Shown in pieces: positions 28,571-37,999 of a DNA stretch of 64,000 bases (the stretch's first letter is position 1; the number at the start of each line of letters is the position of its first letter). Location: assembly GCA_965262565.1 (NCBI GenBank), contig CBDHFQ010000041.1, forward strand, positions 1 through 64,000, in the 5' to 3' direction. Source of the DNA: CBDHFQ01 sp965262565 (lineage in GTDB: Bacteria; Bacteroidota; Bacteroidia; J057). The notes under the pieces were generated by a model. That model ran no database searches. It worked only from the letters and a program-made list of their open reading frames with translations, and had not been told where the DNA came from. The position numbers and the translations under genes are program-made.

Positions 28571-28872
28571 TACTTTTGAACGTAAAAAAAGATTACTTTT
28601 TTCTCCTTCCCATGCAGCACTTTCTGCATTCCTCCCGTCTAAGTCTTGTGCACAGCTAGAATTAGATGGGACTATCATTACTTTCCTCATGTAGGACAAG
28701 AGCAAAGAATTTAGTTTCGCATACATTTAGGTCTGATTTTTTAATAGGCATGAGTTGAGAGCTTCAGCTCAATTACTACACAGTCATTGTTAAACATTTG
28801 TGTTCCGAACCCAGTTCTGCATGGGTTTTTATTGTCAGGCTGGCCCTATGATATCTAGGGCTAGCTTTTTTT
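28571..28872 (+). ncRNA. Candidate structured small RNA
   Basis: No credible protein is encoded between two rightward terminators (28541 and 28872). The stretch begins with TACTTTTG (28571-28578), an exact match to the Bacteroidota -7 element, though the -33 element is poor. It contains hairpins ATGCAG/CTGCAT (28612-28629), GAGC-TTCA-GCTC (near 28757-28770) and AACCCA/TGGGTT (28808-28827), and ends in a strong terminator. This is what an unannotated RNA of about 290 nt would look like. I could not match it to RNase P RNA, tmRNA, SRP RNA or 6S RNA by eye, and it may simply be intergenic DNA. Confidence 0.25.
28839..28872 (+). terminator. Strong intrinsic terminator without an obvious upstream gene
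   Basis: A 10-bp stem (GCTGGCCCTA 28839-28848 and TAGGGCTAGC 28856-28865, one G-U pair, loop of 7) is followed directly by seven Ts. The nearest upstream rightward gene already has its own terminator at 28500-28541. Confidence 0.8.
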
Positions 28873-28927
28873 GTAAACTTTATGTGCTGTTCAGTGGTAC
28901 TAGTATTATATTACTGATTAAATAGAA

Positions 28928-29611
28928 ATGAAAAAGTGGATTATTCGAATATGTATTGGTTTAGGTACCTTAATAGGACTTTTATTCATAGGAGTAAATC
29001 TTATCTCAGAACAACTTCCGCAAGGACAAACGGGGCCAGCAGCAGAGGCCCTGGCTGATAAAATGCTGGCATCTCTAAACCTGGAAGCATATGAACAACT
29101 GGATACATTGAGCTGGACGTTTCCAAGGGGACATCATTTCATTTGGGATAAAAAAGCCAATATCGTAAATGTCATATGGGAGGAGTATGAAGTAACATTT
29201 TCCCCTGAAACCATGGAAGGCAAAGCAACTAAAGATGCTCAGCTGCTATCAGGCACAGAGAAAGAGGAGGCCATCAGAGAGGCCTGGGAATATTTTGCCA
29301 ATGATTCCTTTTGGTTGGTAGCTCCCTATAAAGTTCGAGATCCCGGGACCACTCGCACCTTAGTGAATACAGAGGAAGGAGATGCCTTACTGGTTACCTA
29401 TTCTTCCGGAGGCGTGACTCCAGGAGATAGCTACCTTTGGATGTTAGATGACAATGGCAGACCGATAGCCTGGAAAATGTGGGTCAACATTATTCCTATT
29501 GGAGGATTAAGGTTTAGCTGGGACAATTGGAAATCGTATGAAGGAGCGTGGTTTGCCACGGATCATAAAGGACTCATTTCATTGAACCTGAGTAATATAT
29601 CTGTAAAATGA
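28928..29611 (+). CDS. Membrane-anchored hypothetical protein
   Basis: This 227-residue protein has a basic N-terminus and a single hydrophobic segment (WIIRICIGLGTLIGLLFIGVNL, residues 4-25), probably an inner-membrane anchor or uncleaved signal. The outer part has features such as ALADKMLASLNLEAY, RGHHFIWDKKANIVNV, and the repeated WEEYEVTF/WKSYEGAWF aromatic blocks. It looks like a conserved beta-rich periplasmic protein that I cannot name. It stands alone between the terminator at 28872 and the convergent TonB receptor. No catalytic residues are proposed. Confidence 0.68.
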   Translation: MKKWIIRICIGLGTLIGLLFIGVNLISEQLPQGQTGPAAEALADKMLASLNLEAYEQLDTLSWTFPRGHHFIWDKKANIVNVIWEEYEVTFSPETMEGKATKDAQLLSGTEKEEAIREAWEYFANDSFWLVAPYKVRDPGTTRTLVNTEEGDALLVTYSSGGVTPGDSYLWMLDDNGRPIAWKMWVNIIPIGGLRFSWDNWKSYEGAWFATDHKGLISLNLSNISVK

Positions 29612-29672
29612 TGTTGCTTTAATCAACTTGTACTTACCGATAAAAAATTAACATAAGCAGACAAAACCACTC

Positions 29673-31937
29673 CTAAAAGAATACGGAGACACTCCCTCTC
29701 ACATTCACAGGAACTCCCGGCGTAAAATGCACTTCCGTAACAGCCTCAGCTTCCTCTCTAAGTCGGGAAGTAGTTTCAAATTGGGCCTCTCTCCAATCTA
29801 CATTAAACACATTCTCTACTGTAAGCCCCACTTGAAAACGGGAAGTAGTATAATTTAATCTGGCATCTGTTACCGTATATCCTACTGCTGTTAAAGAGAA
29901 ATCTTCATTGGCAGGACGATCTCCCAGCAATCTCGTTCTGATACTTCCACTTATTCCCCATTCAGTCTCTACACTCAATCCTCCCATACTGCTAAATACA
30001 GGAGCCAGAGGAATATAATTGGCGCCTTCCGATTCATCTAATGCTCTCCCACGATTCCAACTGACGTCCACATCAGCATAAATCCCTTTAGATAATTGAT
30101 AACGAGCAGAAATATCTACCCCTAATCTTCTAGTCCTTCCACTGGGTTCCACGATTCCTGCATCTCCCACATACACAAATTCCTGATCCAGATGTAATAT
30201 CCATACTGCAGATTGAAGGATTAAGTTGGAGATAGGCTTGTATACAGTACCAATGTCGAGGCCGTAAGCTGCTGGAAGAATGTCCTCTCCTGATTGAGCG
30301 ACCACTACTCTGGCATCGTTTGAATGAAAGCCTATCCCAGACTTAACATACACCTGCCAATCAGAATGAATATTATGAAAGAGACTGAGTTTCGGACTTA
30401 CTCTCGTGATACTTTCTGACTGAGTGTCGTAGGTTGGCAACAATTCATCTACATAATCAAAACGGAAATGGTCCAATCTCACCCCAAAATTAAGCAGGGT
30501 ATTTCCCCATTGGTACCTTTCATCTACGTACACATAGCCATTCGTCTCATTTACTTGACCTAAGGCTAATGGTTCTAATACTTCGATTCTGTTTTTCGTT
30601 CGTGCCAAAGAAATATCATTCACATCATCGTATCGAAATCCTGCACCAATCCTGGAAGTTAAGGTTCCCGCTCCTACTTCCAGAGGTAATTCGTATGAAG
30701 TATTGGAACCAATAATCGTTCTGTGTTCTTTTTGCTGGATCTGATCGCCATTAATCGGGTCTTCTAAAAAGAAGGTAAAATTAGAGTATAATTCGAACTC
30801 ATATTGAGAGATATAAAATTGACTTCTGAAGGTGGCACGATTCTCTAATGCTTTGATATACTGTATATTTAGATTACTTCTGCTCGTTTCCCCTCCTTCC
30901 GTATCATCTATCGCTCCAAACCGACTAATTAATCCGCTTTCCACGGCTCTTTCTGGAATTTGACCCGAATGATCCCATTTTTTATGCATATGAGAAGCCT
31001 GAACCGAAAGAAGCTGAGTTGTTCCTATCATCTCCGTATATTTTCCCACGACATTTAATCGAACAGCATTCTGAGGACTTTCAAAAGGACCATCGGTCAA
31101 CAATAGCTCCGTAGCCACATAGGCATTTCGCTGGGAGTTCTCTTCCTCTTTATCCATCAACTTCACCATCGCCAACATACGCTGCGTATTAAACTGGCCC
31201 AGCTCTAGTTTTACTGTACTTTTTTCAAGTGCATGTCTGGTATGAAAATCAACATATCCAGCAGTGGTAAAATTTCCATAATCAGCATAATATGGCCCCT
31301 TCCCGAAATCTACACTCTCTACCAGTTCCGGAATAAGAAAATGTAGATCCGAGTATCCCTGACCATGTGCATGAGATACCATATTAACCGGAAGTCCATC
31401 CACATTGATCTGAATATCCGTTCCATGATCCAAATCAAAACCTCTTAAAAATATTTGTTCCGCTTTCCCACCTCCTGCATGTTGGGCAATAAATAATCCG
31501 GGAACAATTCGGAGGAGATCCTGACCAGAAGAAGCAGGCCGGAGGTTAACATCTATTTTGCTCAAGGTGTGAAAGTCGTTGAGGTTGGGAGCGCTGATAA
31601 TTACTTGTTCCAGTTCAAGGCTCCTGGGTTGAAGCGCAATCATCCATTGAGCAGATATGCCTGAAGTAGGGATGTAGGTTCGATTATACCCAATAGCAGA
31701 AATTACCAGAGAATCGGGCATGGAAGAAAGAGCTATCGAAAAATATCCTTGTTCATCGCTAAAAGCCATAGATTCATGGGAAATGGACTGAATGATGGCG
31801 CCTGAAATGGGGGCCTGGCTGTGTTCATCTACAATTCTTCCCTGTATTTCTACATGATTAGTAGCATGGATATAGGAAGGGAAATTGATAAAGAGGGAAA
31901 AAATGACTGAGATAAGGATTGGTAGACGAATTGTCAT
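29673..31937 (-). CDS. TonB-dependent receptor with N-terminal carboxypeptidase-regulatory-like domain
   Basis: This is an outer-membrane receptor of about 754 residues. A start at 31937 gives a clean signal peptide (MTIRLPILISVIFSLFINF...HA); an ATG at 31982 would add 15 residues. A CarboxypepD_reg-like domain follows (VEIQGRIVDEHSQAPISGA... DSLVISAIGY), then the plug (RPASSGQDLLRIVPGLFIAQHAGGGKAEQIFLRG) and the barrel, ending NVRGSVSVFF. This architecture is typical of Bacteroidota receptors for metals or small organics. No SusD partner is adjacent, so it is not a polysaccharide-utilisation SusC. The His-containing plug segment HAHGQGYSDLHFL may hint at metal or haem, but the substrate is unknown. 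It is divergent from the M43 protease. Confidence 0.88.
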   Translation of the reverse strand: MTIRLPILISVIFSLFINFPSYIHATNHVEIQGRIVDEHSQAPISGAIIQSISHESMAFSDEQGYFSIALSSMPDSLVISAIGYNRTYIPTSGISAQWMIALQPRSLELEQVIISAPNLNDFHTLSKIDVNLRPASSGQDLLRIVPGLFIAQHAGGGKAEQIFLRGFDLDHGTDIQINVDGLPVNMVSHAHGQGYSDLHFLIPELVESVDFGKGPYYADYGNFTTAGYVDFHTRHALEKSTVKLELGQFNTQRMLAMVKLMDKEEENSQRNAYVATELLLTDGPFESPQNAVRLNVVGKYTEMIGTTQLLSVQASHMHKKWDHSGQIPERAVESGLISRFGAIDDTEGGETSRSNLNIQYIKALENRATFRSQFYISQYEFELYSNFTFFLEDPINGDQIQQKEHRTIIGSNTSYELPLEVGAGTLTSRIGAGFRYDDVNDISLARTKNRIEVLEPLALGQVNETNGYVYVDERYQWGNTLLNFGVRLDHFRFDYVDELLPTYDTQSESITRVSPKLSLFHNIHSDWQVYVKSGIGFHSNDARVVVAQSGEDILPAAYGLDIGTVYKPISNLILQSAVWILHLDQEFVYVGDAGIVEPSGRTRRLGVDISARYQLSKGIYADVDVSWNRGRALDESEGANYIPLAPVFSSMGGLSVETEWGISGSIRTRLLGDRPANEDFSLTAVGYTVTDARLNYTTSRFQVGLTVENVFNVDWREAQFETTSRLREEAEAVTEVHFTPGVPVNVRGSVSVFF

Positions 31938-32140
31938 GGTTTTCAAATTTAGGATCAATAATTTCCATAATGTTAGTGCCATACATACGGGATCAATTAT
32001 GGAATCGGATGTTCAGAAATTCATTTAATCAGATGATAAATGGAAAAAAACCTTTGTTGAAGCTTTTGAGGGGTTGATTGAATATAGTGCCAATGATCCG
32101 AAGAGTGCCCTATTATACGCCCAAATATATCAGATACATT

Positions 32141-33349
32141 ATGAGACAAACATACTTATCGATTCAGATGATAGTGTGGGTAGGGATTGGGGTAGGAGGG
32201 ATTCATTCATTGCTCAGTCAGAATTCAGATAATTCAGTACTTACTATCCCTGTCATTGTTCATGTGGTGCATGATGGAGAGCGTATTGGAGAGGGGGCCA
32301 ATATTAGTCAGGAGCAAGTGTTATCCCAAATAGCGGTGCTCAATGAGGATTTTAGAAGAATGGAGGGAAGTAGAGGCTTTAATAATGCTGAAGCTGGGGC
32401 CGATGTAGAAATAGAATTTTGTATGGCTACGGTGGATCCAGAGGGAAATGTCTTAGCTGAAGCAGGGATAGATAGAATCAATGGGAATAGACGTGTGTGG
32501 CGGCAAGCTCAGGTGGAAAGTAGCCTTAAACCAAATACGATTTGGGATCCCACTCGATATTTCAACATGTGGACGGTCGATTTTGGGGGGTTTGTCTCCA
32601 GAAATTTATTGGGATTTGCTCAATTTCCCGATAACTCTGGTTTGGATGGCCTGGATGATATCGGAGGATCTGCATCAACGGATGGGATAGTGGTAGGCTA
32701 TAATTATTTTGGGAGTAGTGATAAAGGAGATTTCCCCGTTTTATTTGCACCGTATGACTTGGGACGAACTACTACGCACGAAGTAGGGCATTGGCTTGGA
32801 CTCAGGCATATATGGGGAGACGGAAATTGTAGTTTTGATGACTTTTGTGAAGATACTCCTTCAGCAGATGATGCTAACTTAGGATGCCCTCTAGGCAAGG
32901 TATCCTGTAATTCTTTTGATCAAGTGAATAATTATATGGATTATACAGATGATGCCTGTATGAATCTCTTTACCTTATGCCAAAAAGATCGAATGCTGAG
33001 TGTATTGCATACCAGCCCCAGAAGAAAAGAATTAACGGAATCGACCGTTTGTGGGCCTGATGTAATAAGTGCCAATGGGGAAATGCTCCAAGCTCAATTA
33101 CTACTCGAAGTGGTAAATCCAGTGAGGGATGATCAGCTTACCCTCAATATTCAAAGTCTGTCCCCTAAAGAACTCATCGTATACATGTTTGATCTTTCCT
33201 CAGGTCGACGCTTGCTCGATGAACCACTCATGATAAGCCAGGGAACTCAACTGCTAAATATCTCCTTAGGCCATATAGGATCAGGTACTTATTTGTTAGA
33301 AGTTCAAAGCGATGAACAGAAGTATAGGAAAAAGGTCATCGTTATGTGA
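32141..33349 (+). CDS. Secreted M43 (pappalysin-like) zinc metalloprotease with T9SS sorting domain
   Basis: This is an extracellular zinc protease of about 402 residues. The start at 32141 gives a signal peptide (MRQTYLSIQMIVWVGIGVGG...LLSQ); an upstream TTG or ATG would precede it awkwardly. The catalytic motif is HEVGHWLGLRH (His213, Glu214, His217, His223), the HExxHxxGxxH zinc site of metzincins. It is followed by a Cys-rich CEDTP segment and the Met-turn NNYMDY. The N-terminal IPVIVHVVHDGE and INxQQ-like region match M43B. The C-terminal 85 residues (VNPVRDDQLTLNIQ... KYRKKVIVM) form a T9SS sorting domain. Export across the outer membrane and a nutrient-scavenging role are inferred. Confidence 0.9.
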   Translation: MRQTYLSIQMIVWVGIGVGGIHSLLSQNSDNSVLTIPVIVHVVHDGERIGEGANISQEQVLSQIAVLNEDFRRMEGSRGFNNAEAGADVEIEFCMATVDPEGNVLAEAGIDRINGNRRVWRQAQVESSLKPNTIWDPTRYFNMWTVDFGGFVSRNLLGFAQFPDNSGLDGLDDIGGSASTDGIVVGYNYFGSSDKGDFPVLFAPYDLGRTTTHEVGHWLGLRHIWGDGNCSFDDFCEDTPSADDANLGCPLGKVSCNSFDQVNNYMDYTDDACMNLFTLCQKDRMLSVLHTSPRRKELTESTVCGPDVISANGEMLQAQLLLEVVNPVRDDQLTLNIQSLSPKELIVYMFDLSSGRRLLDEPLMISQGTQLLNISLGHIGSGTYLLEVQSDEQKYRKKVIVM

Positions 33350-33374
33350 GGGAAAGGTGCTTGATCATTCGACT

Positions 33375-34427
33375 TTACACGATAAATCCTTTCTTCATGG
33401 CATGGTCAATGATCTCCTGAGATGATTTGACAAGAATAGCATTTTTAAAACTATGCTCATTGATAAGTTTTTCCACTCTTTTTGCGTTCCGTGTATTTTT
33501 CGTGTTTCTGATGTAAATGGCTAAAATTCGATTGGGATAGGCATCTGCCATTGCTAAATAGTAATCTGCATCTTTTGAGCCAGTATCTCCCAGCAATATA
33601 AAGGGCAAATGAGGATATGTATCAAGGATATGACTTATCCGCTCTAATTTGTGCTGGCTATTCCCAGAAGAGGTGAGAAATTTAGCGATATCAATATCTC
33701 TTAGCAATATTGGGCCTTTGGGTAGTTGGTGGATGCGCATAAAAGCTTCTATCAGGTCGTAAAGGTTCCACGGACTATTGGATACATAAAAAATGGGATT
33801 AGAACGAGTTCCATCACCTCCTTTGGCAAACTGTTGATAGAGATTCACAATCCCTTCCATGGGGAGTCGTTGTGAGGCGTCCTGAAAAAAGATGGCATAG
33901 ATCATCTTAAGCTTAAAGCGGGAGGTTACGTGGGTTTGTAGAACCGTATCATCTATGTCGCTAATAATACCATAATCGGAATTAAGAGAGGGGAAGAATA
34001 CTTCTGCTATGGCGTGGATGGGATCGTTGTTTTCCCCTTCCGCTTCTAATAAGGTAAGGTTAGCCTGTTCCCATTGACTTCCTTCTGGCTTTTTACTCGT
34101 TTCCCATGCCTGGTCTATCGTAAAAAAACCTTCCTCATCGGTTTCTACCTCCTGATATTGATCTAACAAAGAAATTCCCAATCTAGCTCCTTCTACTTCA
34201 TCGCTTTCAAAGCGCTTAAATTGTTCAATTAAGGCCCACAATTCATTACTCGTTTGACCTTCAAATATATTTTCATCCTCCAACACTCTCCCTCTTAGAA
34301 AGAGTTTATCTTGTGAAGCATAGCCTCGGTAAGGCATGATCATTAGGGGATCATCATCGAAGATCGCATCAAAAGCACGAGAACTGGTTTGGGCCATTTT
34401 TTTTAGGCGCCGAATCACATTATCCAT
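33375..34427 (-). CDS. App1-family phosphatase (DUF2183)
   Basis: This 350-residue HAD-like phosphatase resembles yeast App1 phosphatidate phosphatase. The catalytic motif is DIDDTV (157-162, the DxDxT pattern), followed by the conserved VSNSPWNLYDLIEAFM block and LLGDTGSKDADYY toward the C-terminus. An N-terminal beta domain (RGYASQDKLFLRGRVLED) is standard for the family. No signal peptide is seen, so it should be cytoplasmic. Its substrate in bacteria is not established. It stands alone on the minus strand, with its stop 26 bp from the convergent protease stop. Confidence 0.88.
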   Translation of the reverse strand: MDNVIRRLKKMAQTSSRAFDAIFDDDPLMIMPYRGYASQDKLFLRGRVLEDENIFEGQTSNELWALIEQFKRFESDEVEGARLGISLLDQYQEVETDEEGFFTIDQAWETSKKPEGSQWEQANLTLLEAEGENNDPIHAIAEVFFPSLNSDYGIISDIDDTVLQTHVTSRFKLKMIYAIFFQDASQRLPMEGIVNLYQQFAKGGDGTRSNPIFYVSNSPWNLYDLIEAFMRIHQLPKGPILLRDIDIAKFLTSSGNSQHKLERISHILDTYPHLPFILLGDTGSKDADYYLAMADAYPNRILAIYIRNTKNTRNAKRVEKLINEHSFKNAILVKSSQEIIDHAMKKGFIV

Positions 34428-34530
34428 GAAAATAGGCTGTTTTTATAGCTAATATACGAGAAAAGACGCAATTAATTGCGTCTTTTCATGCGGTCAATAA
34501 TTGACTATGTCAAAAATACCTTCCCTCATT

Positions 34531-37500
34531 TTATTCATATGACTTCAATAATTGAATCATTTTTTTATTTCTTGACTTTTGAGCATGATACATGGGCATT
34601 TCATCTCCTGGAGAAAATAGATTGGGATCTGCTCCATTGTCCAGGAGTAATTTGGCCACTTCATAATGTCCTTCTCTAACTGCACAAATGAGAGCTGTTC
34701 CATCTCCGTTGACCTGACTATTCACATCTGCTTGTTGTGAGATAAGGTAATCTACGATCTCTAAATGGCCAGCTCTGGAAGCTACTAATAAAGCGGTGCC
34801 ATCTCCTTTTAGTTGTTCATTGACATTTGCGCCATTTTCTACAAGGTATTGGACTATATGCACATGCCCATACAGAGAAGCTGCCATGAGGGGTGTTTCA
34901 TCTCCTTTGGCATGGTATGAAACATCAGCATCAGCATCTACCAATAATTTCACGATCTCCATATTTCCATTTCTGGCTGCAGCTACTAAAGGCGACCTCG
35001 GCTCACCTCCATCTCTGTACGTACAGTTGGGATCTGTATCAGCTAATAAGGTGTTGACTAAGGAAACATTATTGGTTTTTACTGCGGTTAATAACTTATG
35101 GCAAGCATCTGTAGCGGGAAGAGATGGATCTGAATATTCAATTACTGACCCATTTAATTCTCTGGTTAATTCGCTTTCATGTACATAAGGAAGAATGAGC
35201 TTTAGTACGCCCTTATGTCCATGAGTTGCTGCATGTCTAAGGGCATCCCAACCATCATCAGAAGTTAAGCTGGCATCGGCTCCGTGATCCAGGAGAACAG
35301 CAACCATATCTTCATCTCCATGTTGAGCGGCAAACATGAGCGGTGTGTGCCCATCTTTCAAGGCATAATTCACATCCGCCCCTTCATTCACCAATTTTTT
35401 AACGGTTTCATTTAATCCATGTTCTGTCGCTTCCAGTAAGGCAGTATACCCTTGTCTATCCACAGCATTTATATCCACACCTTGTTCAATTAATGATGCT
35501 GCAATTCCTTCCTGTCTTTGATGGCAAGCTTCTATCAAAGGAGGTCTTCCATTTGACGAAAGCTTACTCACTTTCATTCCATTACCTATCAGGTACTCCG
35601 CTATTTCCGGCTGATCATGATCTACAGCCAGACTAAGGGCATTATACCCATTAGCCATTTCTAGTTCAAGCTTTGCACCGTGTTCCACAAGAAATTCTAC
35701 TGTGCTTAATGGGCCATGTTCAGCTGCTTCCATGACAGCAGTGTATTCATCCAGGCCCTGTTCGTTCACATCTGCTCCTGCTTCAACCAGGGCTTTGACG
35801 ATGCGAGATGCTTGATGATGGGCTGATTGAACGAGTAGAGGTCTACCTCTTTGGAATGTCCCTGTAATATCTGCTTCCTGATTAATAAGATATAAGGCGA
35901 TATCTTCATGACCATGATCAATCGCAAACATAAGAGGAGAAAAATCCCCATTTAATGTTTGGTTAATATCGGCATTCTGTTGAGCGAGAAGTTTAACGTG
36001 TGCCAAGGGACCATGTTCAGCTGCTTCCAACATAGCGGTATATCCATCCTCTGCAATGATATTGACTTCTGCTCCTCTATTCGCTAAATAGGTCAGTACA
36101 TCTGTTTGTTGGAGGTGGGCAGCTTCAATCAAAGGAGTTCGGCCCTTATATAATGGAGTATTGATATCCATTCCATTGTCCAGGAGCATTTTGATAGTTT
36201 CTACATCCCCTTCTTCTATGGCATGCAACATATCTGATATATCATCGTTATCGGTCTCATTAGTATCTTCTGAAACAAGGGTAAATCCCTGACTATCATT
36301 GCTATGCTTGATTTTGACATGTATAGGCTCGTCATGGGAATGTTGTATGATAGCTGAAATATTCTCGTCGGCCTGAATCAAGGTGATGGATTCTGCTTTT
36401 AGGTCAACAGATTCTACAGCTTGCTCGATCACGATTCTTTTTACCGATCTTACCAGTGGATTGGGAAAAAAAGCTTGTGCTAATCCGCTTACTAAGAGGA
36501 GTAAGATGATGAGGCCAACTTTAATCGAAGGATTCTGTCGCTGATACTGTCCAAATAATCTAAAAATGCGCTGACTAAAAGATCCTTTCTTCCCTTTAGC
36601 AGCCATTGCCAGCCTGATATTTCTAGGTGTATGGAATATGTGAAGTTGGGTGAGTGCCTCAGCGTACACCATAGGCTTTCCATGCAATTTGATGACTAAA
36701 TCATCACAAGCGTGCTCTCTTTCTTTGCGAATTTGACCAGATAACCACCAAATTCCAGGATGGTAAAAGAAGAATATATCAATGATACTTTGAAAAATAT
36801 TAATGAGGTAGTCATATCTACGAATGTGGGCCAATTCATGGAGTAATAATACTTCCACCTGTTCCTGGGTAAGACCTGTTAGGAGACTTACAGGGGCTAA
36901 TACCACTGGCTTAAATATATGAAAAGTAATGGGTTCCTGAATAGAGTAAGAAAGCAGGAATTGGACAGGACGTTTTATGCCCATCTTCTCTTTCAATTGC
37001 TCAAAAGTTTCCAACCACTTTTTATCAGGTAAGGTGACATTTTTAGTTCTGAGCTTTTTCAAGCGGAAGAAACTGAAAAACATAGAGGAAGCATACAATA
37101 TGACTCCAAGATACCAACTAAGAGCAATAAGAGGTACATAAGGTCTCAGGGAAAGGTGAATTCCAGCAATTTTTTCCCGAAGAGAATAGCTTCTTTCTGT
37201 AGGGAGAATAGCATCTGACATCACAGGAACTAACACTGGTTCCTGGATGTTGGTAGTAAGTTGAGGCTGAGCTGGGGATACTTCTGTAGTATCTAAACTG
37301 GTTTGATGTGCAGCAAGAAGGTTCCATTCATAGGAAAATTGATATGCGGACCAAATAAAAGTACCTATTAATCCTGCTAACAGGAATAAATATCTGATCT
37401 GAGAATGTCTCAGAGGGATAAATAAGAGCAATATTCTAATACCTAGGCAAATTATGGCGATTTGCCAAATGCTATGGAGCACAGTCCAACCTAGTGCCTG

Positions 37501-37539
37501 TCCTAAAGGTAAAAAGGTTTCCCAGATAAAATTATTCAT
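34531..37539 (-). CDS. M56 (BlaR1-type) membrane metallopeptidase fused to an ankyrin-repeat domain
   Basis: This 1002-residue sensor-like protein has transmembrane helices at about 20-40, 50-66 and 136-157. The zinc protease site HELAHIRRYD (234-243) has a downstream KEREHACDD (272-280) supplying the third ligand, as in BlaR1/MecR1, and a fourth helix follows around 340-358. BlaR1 would end here with a penicillin-binding sensor. Instead, residues 433-1002 form about 17 ankyrin repeats, probably on the outer side of the membrane. Repeats 2-10 show a higher-order period of three (GRxPLIEA, GYTAxxEAxEHG, PLMFAxxHG). The start overlaps the BlaI gene stop by 8 bp, so the two are coupled. It probably cleaves or inactivates BlaI on a signal. 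Confidence 0.87.
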   Translation of the reverse strand: MNNFIWETFLPLGQALGWTVLHSIWQIAIICLGIRILLLFIPLRHSQIRYLFLLAGLIGTFIWSAYQFSYEWNLLAAHQTSLDTTEVSPAQPQLTTNIQEPVLVPVMSDAILPTERSYSLREKIAGIHLSLRPYVPLIALSWYLGVILYASSMFFSFFRLKKLRTKNVTLPDKKWLETFEQLKEKMGIKRPVQFLLSYSIQEPITFHIFKPVVLAPVSLLTGLTQEQVEVLLLHELAHIRRYDYLINIFQSIIDIFFFYHPGIWWLSGQIRKEREHACDDLVIKLHGKPMVYAEALTQLHIFHTPRNIRLAMAAKGKKGSFSQRIFRLFGQYQRQNPSIKVGLIILLLLVSGLAQAFFPNPLVRSVKRIVIEQAVESVDLKAESITLIQADENISAIIQHSHDEPIHVKIKHSNDSQGFTLVSEDTNETDNDDISDMLHAIEEGDVETIKMLLDNGMDINTPLYKGRTPLIEAAHLQQTDVLTYLANRGAEVNIIAEDGYTAMLEAAEHGPLAHVKLLAQQNADINQTLNGDFSPLMFAIDHGHEDIALYLINQEADITGTFQRGRPLLVQSAHHQASRIVKALVEAGADVNEQGLDEYTAVMEAAEHGPLSTVEFLVEHGAKLELEMANGYNALSLAVDHDQPEIAEYLIGNGMKVSKLSSNGRPPLIEACHQRQEGIAASLIEQGVDINAVDRQGYTALLEATEHGLNETVKKLVNEGADVNYALKDGHTPLMFAAQHGDEDMVAVLLDHGADASLTSDDGWDALRHAATHGHKGVLKLILPYVHESELTRELNGSVIEYSDPSLPATDACHKLLTAVKTNNVSLVNTLLADTDPNCTYRDGGEPRSPLVAAARNGNMEIVKLLVDADADVSYHAKGDETPLMAASLYGHVHIVQYLVENGANVNEQLKGDGTALLVASRAGHLEIVDYLISQQADVNSQVNGDGTALICAVREGHYEVAKLLLDNGADPNLFSPGDEMPMYHAQKSRNKKMIQLLKSYE

Positions 37540-37924
37540 TACTTTCTTGTTTTTTGGATTGTAACCATGCTTGAATCTGCGCTAATTCTTCCTGGCTGGT
37601 TTTACTTTGGCCGAGAGCATGCATTACCATATTCATGGTAGAGCCTTTGAAGGCAGTGTTTAATAATTTGTCTAGAAGACTTTCCTTCACCTCCTCTTCT
37701 TTAGGGATCGCTTGGTAATAATGCGTTTTCCCTTTTTTTACCCTTTCTACCATTTTCTTCTTTGTCATTCTCTGTAAAAAGGTTAACACAGTGGTGTAGG
37801 TTACTTCTCTTTTCTCACAAATTTTCTCGTGAACGAATCTGACTGTGGTAGGTTGGTGCTGCCACAGGATCTGAAGAATTTCTAATTCAACCTCTGAAGG
37901 CTGATAAATATTTGAAGGTTCCAT
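37532..37924 (-). CDS. BlaI/MecI/CopY family transcriptional repressor
   Basis: This 130-residue winged-helix repressor matches the family along its length: LEILQILWQHQPTTVRFVHEKICEKREVTYTTVLTFLQRMTKKKMVERVKKGKTHYYQAI. A C-terminal dimerisation helix region follows (LLDKLLNTAFKGSTMNMVMHAL). In the BlaR1-BlaI paradigm it binds a palindrome and is cleaved when the partner M56 protease is activated. Candidate operators lie directly upstream, one over the promoter -7 element, so autoregulation of the blaI-M56 operon is likely. The gene is first in the operon. No beta-lactamase gene is near, so the regulon is probably not antibiotic resistance. Confidence 0.92.
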   Translation of the reverse strand: MEPSNIYQPSEVELEILQILWQHQPTTVRFVHEKICEKREVTYTTVLTFLQRMTKKKMVERVKKGKTHYYQAIPKEEEVKESLLDKLLNTAFKGSTMNMVMHALGQSKTSQEELAQIQAWLQSKKQESNE

Positions 37925-37953
37925 AGCTGATTGCTGTTTACGAGTTCAATATA

Positions 37954-37970
37954 TACTACACATGTCGTAG
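37954..37970. promoter_or_regulatory. Second, imperfect BlaI-type operator
   Basis: TACTAC-N7-GTAG starts exactly 30 bp from the perfect operator, about three helical turns, and lies in the expected 5' leader of the blaI gene. The right half matches only four bases, so this site is weaker. Confidence 0.4.
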
Positions 37971-37983
37971 ATGCAAATTTTTC

Positions 37984-37999
37984 TACTACAAAAGTAGTA
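37984..37999. promoter_or_regulatory. BlaI-type operator over the blaI promoter
   Basis: A perfect inverted repeat TACTAC-N4-GTAGTA lies 60 bp upstream of the blaI start codon. TACT/ACA...TGTAGTA-like palindromes are the established target shape for BlaI/MecI/CopY repressors. It overlaps the predicted -7 element. Confidence 0.72.

Noticed and set aside
28526..28726. 66-codon frame on the minus strand
   Set aside because: It begins opposite a candidate RNA region, runs into the terminator, and its composition is not protein-like. I favour a non-coding reading.
34531..37924. BlaI-M56 pair considered as beta-lactam resistance
   Set aside because: The penicillin-binding sensor is replaced by ankyrin repeats and no beta-lactamase lies nearby.
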